Source of the DNA: Palsa-465 sp963800475
GTDB lineage: Bacteria; Actinomycetota; Thermoleophilia; Solirubrobacterales; Solirubrobacteraceae
Assembly: GCA_963800475.1 (NCBI GenBank)
Contig: CAWDAZ010000006.1
Span: 386,436-450,435, forward strand
Reading direction: 5' to 3'
DNA length: 64,000 nt
Position numbers and translations under genes: made by a program. The stretch's first letter is position 1; each line of letters starts with the position of its first letter. The notes beneath the pieces are model-generated. The model was given only the letters and a program-made list of their open reading frames with translations. It had not been told where the DNA came from and ran no database searches. This document shows, one piece after another, positions 1 to 6,497 of the stretch.

Positions 1-840
1 GTCGCGCCGAACATGAACTCCTCCATCTCTCGCTGGATGGCGGCGAACAGTTGACCCATGTCGTCCATCTCCGGCGAGCTCCCGATAGCTCCCGTGGGGC
101 AGCAGCTCCGCCACGTAGCGAGTCGTCGCCTCCGGAAGCCGATTACCGGGCAGTCGCAGCACCAGGACCGGCGCCTGCACGACGGGCAGGACGTCTCGGA
201 CATCGGCCGTACGGGCGATGTCGGTTTCCACCTTGATCATCGCCGGACTCGCCCGCGCCCGCTCGAGCATCCCGCACATGCGCACGTTTCGGGGCGTCGC
301 GAGCCCCGGCATCATCATGCCGAGCATCTCGCCCTGCCCCCAGTGCTCGTTCAGGCTCTGCACCGCCCGGTCGTATGCCTCGACCTGCTCGGCATCCCGC
401 CAGCCAACGAGCTCATCCACCGGCGCCGAGCGCCAGCCCTGGGCGAACGGGACGACGAGCACGAGCGCGTCCACTCGGTCGGGGTGCTGCGCCGCGAACA
501 CGGCGACGTACAGGCACGCTTCGTAAGAGGCGTAGATGGTCGCGCTGTCAAAGCCTGCCGCATCCATCACCGCGCCCAGGTCAGCCGCTCGCTCCTCAAG
601 CGTCGGGACATGGTCGATCGGATCCGACAGGCCCATCCCGAGCTCGTCGTACACCAAGCACTCGCAGCGGTCCGCGGCGCGCACAAGCGCGTCGGCGAAA
701 GCCGCGTCCGTCCACCAGAGATCCAGGTTGCCCAGGCCCGTGATGATGTTGACCAGCCGACGCTCGCCCGAACCGAACCGCTGGAAGGCGATGCTCCCCC
801 CCTCGCGAACCACGTAACGCACCTCAGGCGGGATCTCCAT
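1..840 (-). CDS. Alpha/beta hydrolase, 3' end outside window, probable late frameshift
   Basis: Open from an ATG at 840 (an in-frame TGA lies just upstream, so this is the first start) to the window edge, 280 codons. The N-terminus reads RYVVREGGSIAFQRFGSG, then a strand ending YDELGMGLSDP, then TLEERAADLGAVMDAAG. This is the layout of the alpha/beta hydrolases often joined to class III adenylate cyclases. The nucleophile elbow is odd: YASYEAC replaces the usual G-x-S-x-G, although Ser is kept. Near positions 72-78 the frame leaves the family pattern, while the neighbouring frame gives MDDMGQLFAAIQREMEEFMFG, a natural continuation. I infer a 1-2 base indel or a sequencing error. Any cyclase domain would lie outside the window. 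The hydrolase fold is well supported; the substrate is unknown. Confidence 0.72.
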   Translation of the reverse strand, partial: MEIPPEVRYVVREGGSIAFQRFGSGERRLVNIITGLGNLDLWWTDAAFADALVRAADRCECLVYDELGMGLSDPIDHVPTLEERAADLGAVMDAAGFDSATIYASYEACLYVAVFAAQHPDRVDALVLVVPFAQGWRSAPVDELVGWRDAEQVEAYDRAVQSLNEHWGQGEMLGMMMPGLATPRNVRMCGMLERARASPAMIKVETDIARTADVRDVLPVVQAPVLVLRLPGNRLPEATTRYVAELLPHGSYRELAGDGRHGSTVRRHPARDGGVHVRRD

Positions 841-1046
841 CCGGAACGAGATCCTAAATCAGACCCCCGCTCTGCTCACCAGAGGTACATCTCGCTCGCG
901 CCGGCGACGCACTCGGTTTGCGCGGCGAGCAGGACGCTGGCGTTTGCAGGGGGCCGGTCACCGCGATCGTCGGCCTGTTGCCACCAGGGCCGAACAGATG
1001 TAGCGCTATATCTAGTGAAGTGCTCAGGAGCGTTCTGCAGAGCATT

Positions 1047-1067
1047 CTCAAGAACTCGGTTCTTGAG
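1047..1067. repeat. Inverted repeat, 9-bp arms
   Basis: CTCAAGAAC and GTTCTTGAG flank a 3-nt spacer (TCG) and form a perfect 9-bp palindrome. No T-run follows, so a protein-binding site fits better than an intrinsic terminator. The role is unknown. Confidence 0.55.
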
Positions 1068-1113
1068 CCAGGCCCCGTCCCGCCCCCGCCGCCAAAGGGT
1101 TTTCGCCCCACCG

Positions 1114-1166
1114 CCGAGACTGACTACCCGCCCTCCACGTTGTTTCGTTCGGGTAGTCAGTCTCGG
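1114..1166. repeat. Perfect 17-bp inverted repeat with 19-nt loop
   Basis: CCGAGACTGACTACCCG (1114-1130) is exactly reverse-complemented at 1150-1166, around a 19-nt loop. There is no U-tract on either side. The length and perfection are well above chance for such a short stretch. It could be a structured RNA, a recombination or transfer site of the neighbouring element, or a strong hairpin. Confidence 0.7.
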
Positions 1167-1266
1167 GGATCGTGTGGTGTGAAGCGGCGGGCACGGGACG
1201 GGGAGCGACCGGCAACCGGCGGGGCGGCAGCCGATCGGGAGGGATCAGGCTGCAAAGGCAAATCCA

Positions 1267-1290
1267 AGTCAGCGACACAGTCAACGACAC
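1267..1290. repeat. Tandem 12-bp direct repeat (two copies)
   Basis: AGTCAGCGACAC is followed directly by AGTCAACGACAC, one mismatch apart. Two adjacent 12-mers resemble iteron or arm-type binding sites, but two copies are too few to assign a function. Confidence 0.45.
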
Positions 1291-1607
1291 AGATTGTGAG
1301 CTCAAGGTTCGGCGGGATGAGGCGGGCTCGGAGAAGAAGGAAGGCGCGGGCCAGGGCAACCGGGGCGTGGAGCGGAGGGGGCTGGCGAGACCAGGGAAGC
1401 GAGCTTGCGGATGGCCTTATCGTGGCTGGCGGCGGTGGGGCCTGCTGCGGCTGAAGCGTGGCGGATTGCGATGGGTTGGGCGGCGGCAACCGCGCACTCG
1501 CATGCGCGGCTCCTGATTGCCGCCAGCTGGGCGGCATGCTGCGCGTCGACCCAGGGCAGCGGCTCGCTGCTCTACGGCCGCGAGGCGTTCGCCCCAGGCG
1601 CCGGGCG

Positions 1608-2036
1608 TCAGCCCACGCGCTGTTGCTTCACGCCGGGGGACTGCGCCTCTTCGACGGCGTCGGCGAGCTCCCCGGCGACGGTCGAGAGCTGCGCGAACGC
1701 GTCCGCGATCAGCTTGATGCCGTCGCCCTCCAAGGCGACGCCGATCTGCTTGACAGCGCAGTCAAACCGCGCCCAGATTGCGGGCGGTCCCGGCCGATCG
1801 CTGGCGGGCTGCACCTCACAGGGGAACCTGAGCTTGCGGGCGCCTGGGCGTGGCTTCCATTTGACGTTGGCGAGATCCGCGAGCGTCAGCGCTCGGCTCT
1901 CTTCCTCGGCGGCCTCGGCGAGCGCCCGCAGCCGCTGCGGATAGCTATCGAGTCCGCGTAGCGCCGCCGCCCAACGTCCGTCGGCTTGGCGCAGCTGCTC
2001 GATCGCGACCTGCGAGGAGACCAGCGCCCGGCTCAA
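1608..2036 (-). CDS. Hypothetical element-borne protein, coupled to or frameshifted from the HTH gene
   Basis: The sequence from SRALVSSQVAIEQLRQADG to QSPGVKQQRVG has normal residue use: an alpha-helical first half, then a strand-rich KWKPRPGARKLRFPCEV segment, then another helix. I recognise no family. Two readings fit. (a) A separate 142-aa gene starts at TTG 2036, whose TTGA overlaps the stop of the upstream HTH gene, with GGGGAG 6 nt before it. (b) It is the C-terminal half of that HTH protein, split by loss of one base from the C-run at 2045-2048; one extra base there would join the frames. I slightly favour (b), because HTH proteins of about 240 aa with such tails fit the fold, but (a) needs no error. 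Confidence 0.55.
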   Translation of the reverse strand: MSRALVSSQVAIEQLRQADGRWAAALRGLDSYPQRLRALAEAAEEESRALTLADLANVKWKPRPGARKLRFPCEVQPASDRPGPPAIWARFDCAVKQIGVALEGDGIKLIADAFAQLSTVAGELADAVEEAQSPGVKQQRVG

Positions 2037-2329
2037 CGGATTCTCCCCAGCGGCTGGGCCGAGCTCGCCAGGTTCATCATCGCCTGCTCGGGCTGCTCGC
2101 CCCAATCCTCCGGAGTCGTCCTGGCGCTGGCACCTCGGGGGTGCCCGACCTGCGGCTGCTCGGCGAGCATTTGCTCGAGGTCCGTGCGGCGGACCATCCA
2201 TCTGCGGCCCACCTTCTCCGCCGGGAGGCGCCCCTCGCGAACCCACAGGCGAACCGTGGACGGGTTCATCCCCAGCGTCTGGGCGATCTCGGGGAGCGTC
2301 AGGAGCTCGTCATCTACCACTTCCAACAT
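2033..2329 (-). CDS. Excisionase/MerR-type helix-turn-helix DNA-binding protein
   Basis: 98 aa. Residues about 9-52 (LLTLPEIAQTLGMNPSTVRL, then WVREGRLPAEKVGRRWMVRR) form the winged HTH of the excisionase-like family (HTH_17): a recognition helix, then the G-R-W-x-V-R wing that fits into the minor groove. Such proteins act as recombination directionality factors or small repressors. The start ATG at 2329 lies directly against a perfect 14-bp palindrome and has no Shine-Dalgarno sequence, so translation is probably leaderless and the protein may control itself. It faces away from a second HTH gene plus an integrase, which supports a role in element control. The C-terminus (about 25 residues after the HTH) may be truncated by a frameshift; see the next gene downstream. 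Confidence 0.8.
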   Translation of the reverse strand: MLEVVDDELLTLPEIAQTLGMNPSTVRLWVREGRLPAEKVGRRWMVRRTDLEQMLAEQPQVGHPRGASARTTPEDWGEQPEQAMMNLASSAQPLGRIR

Positions 2330-2350
2330 ACTAGCGCTAGTAGTGCTAGG
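2329..2350. promoter_or_regulatory. Palindromic operator between two HTH genes
   Basis: TACTAGCGCTAGTA (2329-2342) is a perfect 14-bp palindrome, followed by a partial extra copy (GTGCTAGG). It includes the first base of the start codon of the minus-strand HTH gene and sits 42 bp before the plus-strand HTH-integrase operon. This is the position expected of a repressor operator controlling both directions. Confidence 0.6.
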
Positions 2351-2383
2351 ATGCTGGTCAGGATGGCGTTGGCGGGAGACAGC

Positions 2384-2818
2384 ATGAGTCGTAACGGGGA
2401 CGCTTGGACGCGGCCACGCGTTCCGGGGCGACTATCCAAGGTTGCGCCCGTGAGTCCCGTTTCAACTCAGGCAGACCGTCGACTCGGCGGCGACGCGGGT
2501 CACTTGCATGGCGCACCGGAAGGGTCGCACCACGAGCGCTACCTCACGGTCCGCGAGGTGGCTGATCTCGCCCGTTGTGAACACAATGCCGTCCGGAGAG
2601 CAATCGCGTCAGGCCGGCTATTGGCGTTCCGCGTAGCGGCTCGACTACTCGTACGCGAGACGGACGCTCGGTCGTGGATTGAAGCTCGACCCGTCACGAC
2701 TTCTGAGAAAGCCCCGATTCGGATCCGGCTGTCGCCTAAGGTGCCGAGGTCCAGCCGGCGGCCGGTGCGCGGTAGCGTTGCCGATCTGAGCGCAATTGAG
2801 CGCGAGGCGACTCGATGA
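2384..2818 (+). CDS. Excisionase-like HTH protein upstream of integrase
   Basis: 144 aa from ATG 2384, with GGGAG about 8 nt upstream. The first 45 residues look unstructured. The core ERYLTVREVADLARCEHNAV, then RRAIASGRLLAFRV, then LLVRETDARSWIE is the excisionase/HTH_17 layout: helix, turn, recognition helix with R-R-A-I, then the wing. A basic tail follows. The stop overlaps the integrase start by 4 nt (ATGA), so the two are translated together. By family logic this is the likely recombination directionality factor or integrase regulator. The first start used here avoids a longer open frame that runs back through the opposite-strand HTH gene. Confidence 0.75.
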   Translation: MSRNGDAWTRPRVPGRLSKVAPVSPVSTQADRRLGGDAGHLHGAPEGSHHERYLTVREVADLARCEHNAVRRAIASGRLLAFRVAARLLVRETDARSWIEARPVTTSEKAPIRIRLSPKVPRSSRRPVRGSVADLSAIEREATR

Positions 2819-3906
2819 GTGTTCGCAAACGGCCAGACCGAGGGAACCAATACGAGGTGCGCTGGAAAGAGGGCGGCCGTCATCGATCGCGTCTGTTCGC
2901 GCGCAAGAGCGACGCCACCGCGTTCGAACTCGAGATCAAGCGGCGACAGCAGCTCGGCTCACTAGCACGGGCTGTCATCAAGCGCCGGGTGACACTCACT
3001 GATTTCGTCCGCGAGGAATGGTGGCCGTCATACGCGGTCCCAAACCTCGAGCCGCGTACCCGCGCGGTTTACGCGCAGATTTACGCAAAGCATCTCCTAC
3101 CGCGCATCGGTAGCTACGAGCTCGGCGAAATGACGCCGGCGCTCGTGGAGGACTTCCGCCGAGAGCTCCACGCTGCCGGAGTAGGTCAGCCAACCCAGAT
3201 AAAGGCGCTCGGACTGCTGCAGGGCATATGCAAGCGCGCCGTCGTAAGAGGGTTGATCGAAACCAATCCTGTCTTGGCAGTCGACAAGCCAAAACAGAAC
3301 AGCAGACACCGGGTTGAGCCACTCCTGCCGATCGTCGTTGAGCAGGTCCGCGCCCTTCTGAAGCCCCGCGACGCAACGCCCGTCTCGATGTTGGCGTACG
3401 CCGGCCCGCGACCTGAGGAAGCGCTCCGAAGCCGGTGGCGCGACATGGGCGAGCGCACGCTGCACATCTACGCTGCGAAGACCGATCGTCCGCGCGTGGT
3501 CGATCTGCTTTCCCCGCTTGCGCAGGATCTTGCTCAGTGGCGTCTTCAGTCCGGCCGTCCGGATCCCGGAGAGCTGATCTTCCCCCGCCGCGGCGGGCAG
3601 GAGTGGCAGGAGCACGACTGGCGCAACTGGCGGCGGCGGATCTATCAGCGCGTCGCCCGTCAAGTCGGGATCACGGGCGATATGCGCCCGCGGCGGCTCC
3701 GGGCCAGCTTCGTATCGCTCCTGCTGTGGGAAGGACGGTCGCTCACCTATGTGGCCGACCAGGTTGGGGCCGGCGTAGACACCCTCGCGCGGCACTACGC
3801 GGGCGTCATCCGGGAGCTCGAAGGCCAGCCGCGGGTACCAGCCGCTGACGCGGTCCGCGCAGCTCGAGTGGAACTCGACGGTGCCAGTCACCGGGGGCGG
3901 GCGTAG
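2815..3906 (+). CDS. int: Tyrosine recombinase / phage-type integrase
   Basis: 363 aa. N-terminal basic arm-binding region (KRPDRGNQYEVRWKEGGRHR), a core-binding SAM-like domain (about 60-160), and a catalytic domain (about 165-345). Box I Arg is R199 in AYAGPRPEEAL, the beta-hairpin Lys is K222, and the Tyr nucleophile is Y328 in DTLARHYAG. Box II is RRLR (R293-R296), so the usual first His is Arg while the second Arg is kept. The His before the nucleophile is also replaced. Such changes occur in actinobacterial integrases and need not inactivate the enzyme. It is coupled by a 4-nt overlap to the HTH gene. Together with the tRNA-Thr fragment at 5018-5064, this makes it the likely enzyme for integrating and excising the element at that tRNA. 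Confidence 0.9.
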   Translation: MSVRKRPDRGNQYEVRWKEGGRHRSRLFARKSDATAFELEIKRRQQLGSLARAVIKRRVTLTDFVREEWWPSYAVPNLEPRTRAVYAQIYAKHLLPRIGSYELGEMTPALVEDFRRELHAAGVGQPTQIKALGLLQGICKRAVVRGLIETNPVLAVDKPKQNSRHRVEPLLPIVVEQVRALLKPRDATPVSMLAYAGPRPEEALRSRWRDMGERTLHIYAAKTDRPRVVDLLSPLAQDLAQWRLQSGRPDPGELIFPRRGGQEWQEHDWRNWRRRIYQRVARQVGITGDMRPRRLRASFVSLLLWEGRSLTYVADQVGAGVDTLARHYAGVIRELEGQPRVPAADAVRAARVELDGASHRGRA

Positions 3907-3908
3907 AC

Positions 3909-3942
3909 CCCGCCTCGATTGGAAGCGGGCGTTTGCCCTTAT
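3909..3942. terminator. Short hairpins between convergent integrase and toxin genes
   Basis: CCCGC...GCGGG and the tighter GGGC-GTTT-GCCC followed by TTAT lie in the 32-bp gap between two convergent genes, where a bidirectional terminator is expected. The stems are short, so this is tentative. Confidence 0.35.
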
Positions 3943-4373
3943 CGGTCGGCGTCGACCGCAATCGGCCGCGGAACCGTTGCGAGATACCTGTCACCAAGGA
4001 CGCGTACGTGCTTTCGGTATTGCGCGCCCGTGAACTCAGTCATGTGATTCTTGACCATGCCGTTGATGACCGCGACCTGTGGGCGGTCGAAGCCGCGCTG
4101 TGCGAGCTGCTCGGGGGTGCCGTTGTCGAGCAGGCAGAAAAGCCTGTAGTGCCGGCGGCCTGGGCCGGTCACCCGGATCTCGTAGTAGCCGGCCATGCTC
4201 CCGTGCATCGCCTCCCATTTCCCGCCCCCGCTGAATGCAGGCGGGGGAGCTGCGCGCACGGCTTCAACCACGGCGAGGAGCGTCGCCTCCACCTTCGCCG
4301 GGCACGAGTCGAGAAACTCCTCGGCCGGAACGCGACCCTCCTCAGTCCTGTAGTAGACGACTCCCCAGGGCAC
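3939..4373 (-). CDS. RelE/HigB-like (Gp49, DUF891) toxin
   Basis: 144 aa from GTG 4373. WGVVYYRTEEGRVPAEEFLD, then AKVEATLLAVVEAVR, then KWEAMHGSMAGYYEIRV, then RHYRLFCLLD, and finally VINGMVKN match the phage Gp49/HigB branch of the RelE/ParE superfamily, including the conserved YEIR and YRLF strands. Members cleave ribosome-bound mRNA. The C-terminus is slightly longer than usual. It lies 40 nt downstream of an XRE-type antitoxin on the same strand, so antitoxin comes first. Within the element this pair probably stabilises it. Confidence 0.85.
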   Translation of the reverse strand: MPWGVVYYRTEEGRVPAEEFLDSCPAKVEATLLAVVEAVRAAPPPAFSGGGKWEAMHGSMAGYYEIRVTGPGRRHYRLFCLLDNGTPEQLAQRGFDRPQVAVINGMVKNHMTEFTGAQYRKHVRVLGDRYLATVPRPIAVDADR

Positions 4374-4413
4374 CGCCGGGACTCTAGGAGCGCCGCCGGA
4401 AGAAACGCTTCTC

Positions 4414-4797
4414 TTACGCCGTCGACTGACTCGCGCGACGACGCGCCGCGCGCCGGGGTCGGCGAGCCGCCCGTGCGGGTACGACTTTCAGCTCGGCGCC
4501 GAGTGCCTGGGCCATCGCGACGACGGTGCGAAGCTCGGGGTTGCCCGAAGCGGTGAGCAGGCGGCGGATCGCGGCGGGGTTCTTGTCGATCGCCCGTGCG
4601 AGCTCTGCCTTGGACATGCGGTGTTGCTCACGAAGTGCGTCGAGTTGGTTGACGATCCGATCAATCGCCGCGATCTCGCGCTGCTGACGCTCGAACTCGG
4701 CTCGGAACTCGGGATCCTCAGCTAGTCGTCGAGCGAGTCGCCGGTCGTGATATGCGGTATCGAGTGCTGCGGACTGAGGGGTCGGTGTGGTTGGCAT
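4414..4797 (-). CDS. XRE-family antitoxin (HigA-like)
   Basis: About 127 aa. The first half is helical and charged (LARRLAEDPEFRAEFERQQR, then EIAAIDRIVNQLDALREQHR). A Cro/C1 HTH follows (MSKAELARAIDKNPAAIRRL, then LTASGNPELRTVVAMAQALG), ending in an Arg/Ala-rich tail. HigA-type antitoxins bind both their toxin and the operator. I prefer ATG 4797, which is preceded by a -10-like TACACT about 6 nt away and would be leaderless; GTG 4818 would add seven residues. The toxin gene follows after a 40-nt gap. Confidence 0.82.
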   Translation of the reverse strand: MPTTPTPQSAALDTAYHDRRLARRLAEDPEFRAEFERQQREIAAIDRIVNQLDALREQHRMSKAELARAIDKNPAAIRRLLTASGNPELRTVVAMAQALGAELKVVPARAARRPRRAARRRASQSTA

Positions 4798-4818
4798 CCT
4801 GTCCACGGAGTGTAGCAC

Positions 4819-5263
4819 CTATGTTACGCAGCTCCTGCCCGCGCCAGGAGGACTCGTACTCTGCTGCGGTGCATGACGGGGTTGGCGCAACGTGGGCGCA
4901 ACTCCCACTCGGGATGAGTGGGAATCAGCAGGATGAGCTCCCTGTCGAGAAGGGCTCAAATAGCAGGGCATTCCGTGCCTGTCGTTCCCTGCTCGTGCCA
5001 TCTGCGACCCGTTCGCACTTCCATGGTAAGGAAGGGGTCGACGGTTCGAGTCCGTCAGAGGGCTTGGGTTTTCGCCTGCTGAGAGCGGTTTATTCGTTTC
5101 TGGAGTGAACGTTCGTGACGGCTTTGGCACGTCCATTTGGCGTCCATCCGTGGGAGGGAGGGTTTGGCCGCGCCGAACTCGGCCGCAAACCCGACGGTTA
5201 GGTGGCGGGTTGACCCCTTCCGGTATGCGTCCATCTGGCGCGCGAACCCTTCCGAGCCGCGGA
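4819..5263. other. 445-bp non-coding stretch around the attachment scar
   Basis: Apart from the tRNA-Thr fragment I see no gene. Open frames crossing it include an antisense reading of the tRNA (TDSNRRPLPYHG), a known artefact. Past the scar, CGTCCAT occurs three times (starting near 5125, 5134 and 5228), a weak scattered repeat of unknown meaning. Confidence 0.5.
5018..5064 (+). other. tRNA-Thr(GGT) 3'-half: attachment-site scar
   Basis: An anticodon arm CTTCC-ATGGTAA-GGAAG (anticodon GGT) is followed by a variable loop, a perfect T arm GACGG-TTCGAGT-CCGTC, and the acceptor 3' strand AGAGGGC plus discriminator T. The matching 5' acceptor strand (GCCCTCT) and D arm are absent upstream, so this is not a working tRNA. 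Tyrosine recombinases of integrative elements often use the segment from anticodon loop to tRNA 3' end as the att core; insertion restores the tRNA at one end and leaves this duplicate at the other. On this orientation the element extends leftward, with the intact tRNA beyond position 1. Confidence 0.82.
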
Positions 5264-5629
5264 CTACGTGGTGACTGATCGGGTGCCCCACGCGGTGTAG
5301 TCGATCCAGGATGCGTGATCCGGTCGGCTGGTGAGTGCGTGCTCGATCACGCGGAGGATCAGTCCGAACTCGGCGTGGTCGATACCGACGATCAGGAGGC
5401 AGCCGGTGTGCGCCCTTCCTGAGGCCGCCCATTCGGTCGTGATCCGGGCGAAGTCGGCGACGTTGAACGTCACCATGATCCGTCCTTCCTCGGAGGCGAG
5501 CGCGAGCAGCCTCTCGTCCTCCCAGCCGTCGAGTTCGCGTTCCTCGTCGGCCGCGCGAACGTCGTGCTTCTTGCTCAGGCTGGTTGCGATCCGGCGTGCG
5601 GACACGTGCGCGTCGAGAAATAGCCTCAC
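5264..5629 (-). CDS. DUF5615 PIN-like toxin
   Basis: 121 aa. It begins MRLFLDAHVSARRIATSLSK, then HDVRAADEERELDGWEDERL and GRIMVTFNVADFARI. The Asp residues of these strands match the acidic PIN-like active site of the DUF5615 (COG4634) family, which are predicted ribonucleases paired with DUF433 antitoxins. It starts 6 nt after the upstream gene's stop, so the two are an operon. The C-terminus (TSRPDHASWIDYTAWGTRSV) is typical in length. RNase activity is family inference, not shown here. Confidence 0.82.
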   Translation of the reverse strand: MRLFLDAHVSARRIATSLSKKHDVRAADEERELDGWEDERLLALASEEGRIMVTFNVADFARITTEWAASGRAHTGCLLIVGIDHAEFGLILRVIEHALTSRPDHASWIDYTAWGTRSVTT

Positions 5630-5635
5630 GGCCTG

Positions 5636-6055
5636 CTATGCGCCTACGGTGATCGTGTCGATCGTTGGGTACTGGCGCTGGAGCTCCGCGAGCGGCCGGT
5701 CGTTCTCGGCGATCACGGCGTCGATCTCGTCCGGGAACTCGCTGTAGTAGGCGAGCGCTAAGCGGATCTGCGGCTCGGCGAGGTCGGTTGCGGTCGCCAT
5801 TTGGCTTGAGGTGTCATACGAGCGCGACGCGGCGACGATCTCCCAGACGTCGAGCGCGGTCCCGATCACCCACGCACGGCGGTTCCAGTCGTTGCCGCGG
5901 AATGCGATCCCGGGAAACCGGCGGGTTCTGAGCGCCTCTTCCGCGAGCGCTTCCACGACCGCGCCCTTCGTCCGCCGCGTGCGCCTCGCCTCCTCGCTCA
6001 CCAACCGGTCGGTCACATCTGAGAGACGCATGCTGAAGGGAGCTGCCTTCGCCAT
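5636..6055 (-). CDS. DUF433-type antitoxin with RHH-like N-terminus
   Basis: 139 aa. Residues 1-45 (FSMRLSDVTDRLVSEEARRT, then KGAVVEALAEEALRTRRFPG) look like a ribbon-helix-helix DNA-binding start. The second half (GTALDVWEIVAASRSYD, then LAEPQIRLALAYYSEFPDEI, then DAVIAENDR) is the DUF433/VapB45 fold used to bind a PIN-like toxin. ATG 6055 has no Shine-Dalgarno sequence, but TACGAT lies exactly 6 nt upstream, so a leaderless message is likely. The imperfect inverted sequence TTACGACAG...CTGTAA just upstream is a candidate autoregulatory operator. Partner: the DUF5615 toxin 6 nt downstream. Confidence 0.8.
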   Translation of the reverse strand: MAKAAPFSMRLSDVTDRLVSEEARRTRRTKGAVVEALAEEALRTRRFPGIAFRGNDWNRRAWVIGTALDVWEIVAASRSYDTSSQMATATDLAEPQIRLALAYYSEFPDEIDAVIAENDRPLAELQRQYPTIDTITVGA

Positions 6056-6497
6056 AGCCGAATCGTATCACGAAAATTACAGCGTAACTGTCGTAACAGG
6101 ACCATTGAGGCGGCACCCATGCGGCGGCCATACAGTGTCTGGACCTCGTCAGCGGCCGCGCCAGCAGCGCTGGCCACAAACTCGCTGACGCTTACCCCAA
6201 GCGCTTGCCGCTGCTTGGCGGATCCGGACGCCAGTTTTCGGATCGATCCTCAGGTTCCATCCGTGCCGCCTTATCTGCTCTCGCGCGAGGCCCGCGGCTG
6301 ACGATTGCTTGGTCATGAACCCGCAGCGTTGAGGCCGACGGCGTCGGAGCGATCGCTTCGCTGCTGCGATCGGTCAGTGCTGAGATGTTTCTGGGGCGGG
6401 ATTCTGTGGTCACGCGCGTGCGAGGCGGAGTTAGGATGTGGCTGGTTGTTGGTTGGGGTCGGGCGGTGCGGGTGGTGAATCGGTGAGACGGACGTAG
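6056..6497. other. 442-bp intergenic region, no gene seen
   Basis: It contains the promoter/operator of the DUF433 antitoxin at its left end and the 5' region of the serine hydrolase at its right. I find no RNA gene or conserved short frame. Confidence 0.5.

Larger units (their letters stand above)
841..1607. other. 767-bp stretch without a convincing gene; inverted and direct repeats
   Basis: Open frames here are low-complexity, Arg/Pro/Ala-rich and match no family I recognise, so I call no gene. It holds two perfect inverted repeats (1047-1067 and 1114-1166) and a tandem 12-mer (1267-1290), listed separately. It lies between the hydrolase and the integrated-element genes and may be element-borne control DNA. 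Confidence 0.5.

Noticed and set aside
58..1182. Long plus-strand open frame opposite the alpha/beta hydrolase
   Set aside because: Arg/Pro/His-rich composition with no family pattern; it is the GC-driven shadow of the minus-strand hydrolase, which reads as a clear family member.
1157..1537. Small frames between the hydrolase and the element genes as real genes
   Set aside because: Biased Pro/Ala/Arg composition on both strands, no start with a ribosome-binding site, no domain pattern.
4819..5136. Minus-strand frame containing TDSNRRPLPYHG
   Set aside because: This peptide is the antisense translation of a tRNA 3' half and is a known spurious prediction; the sequence is the tRNA-Thr scar.
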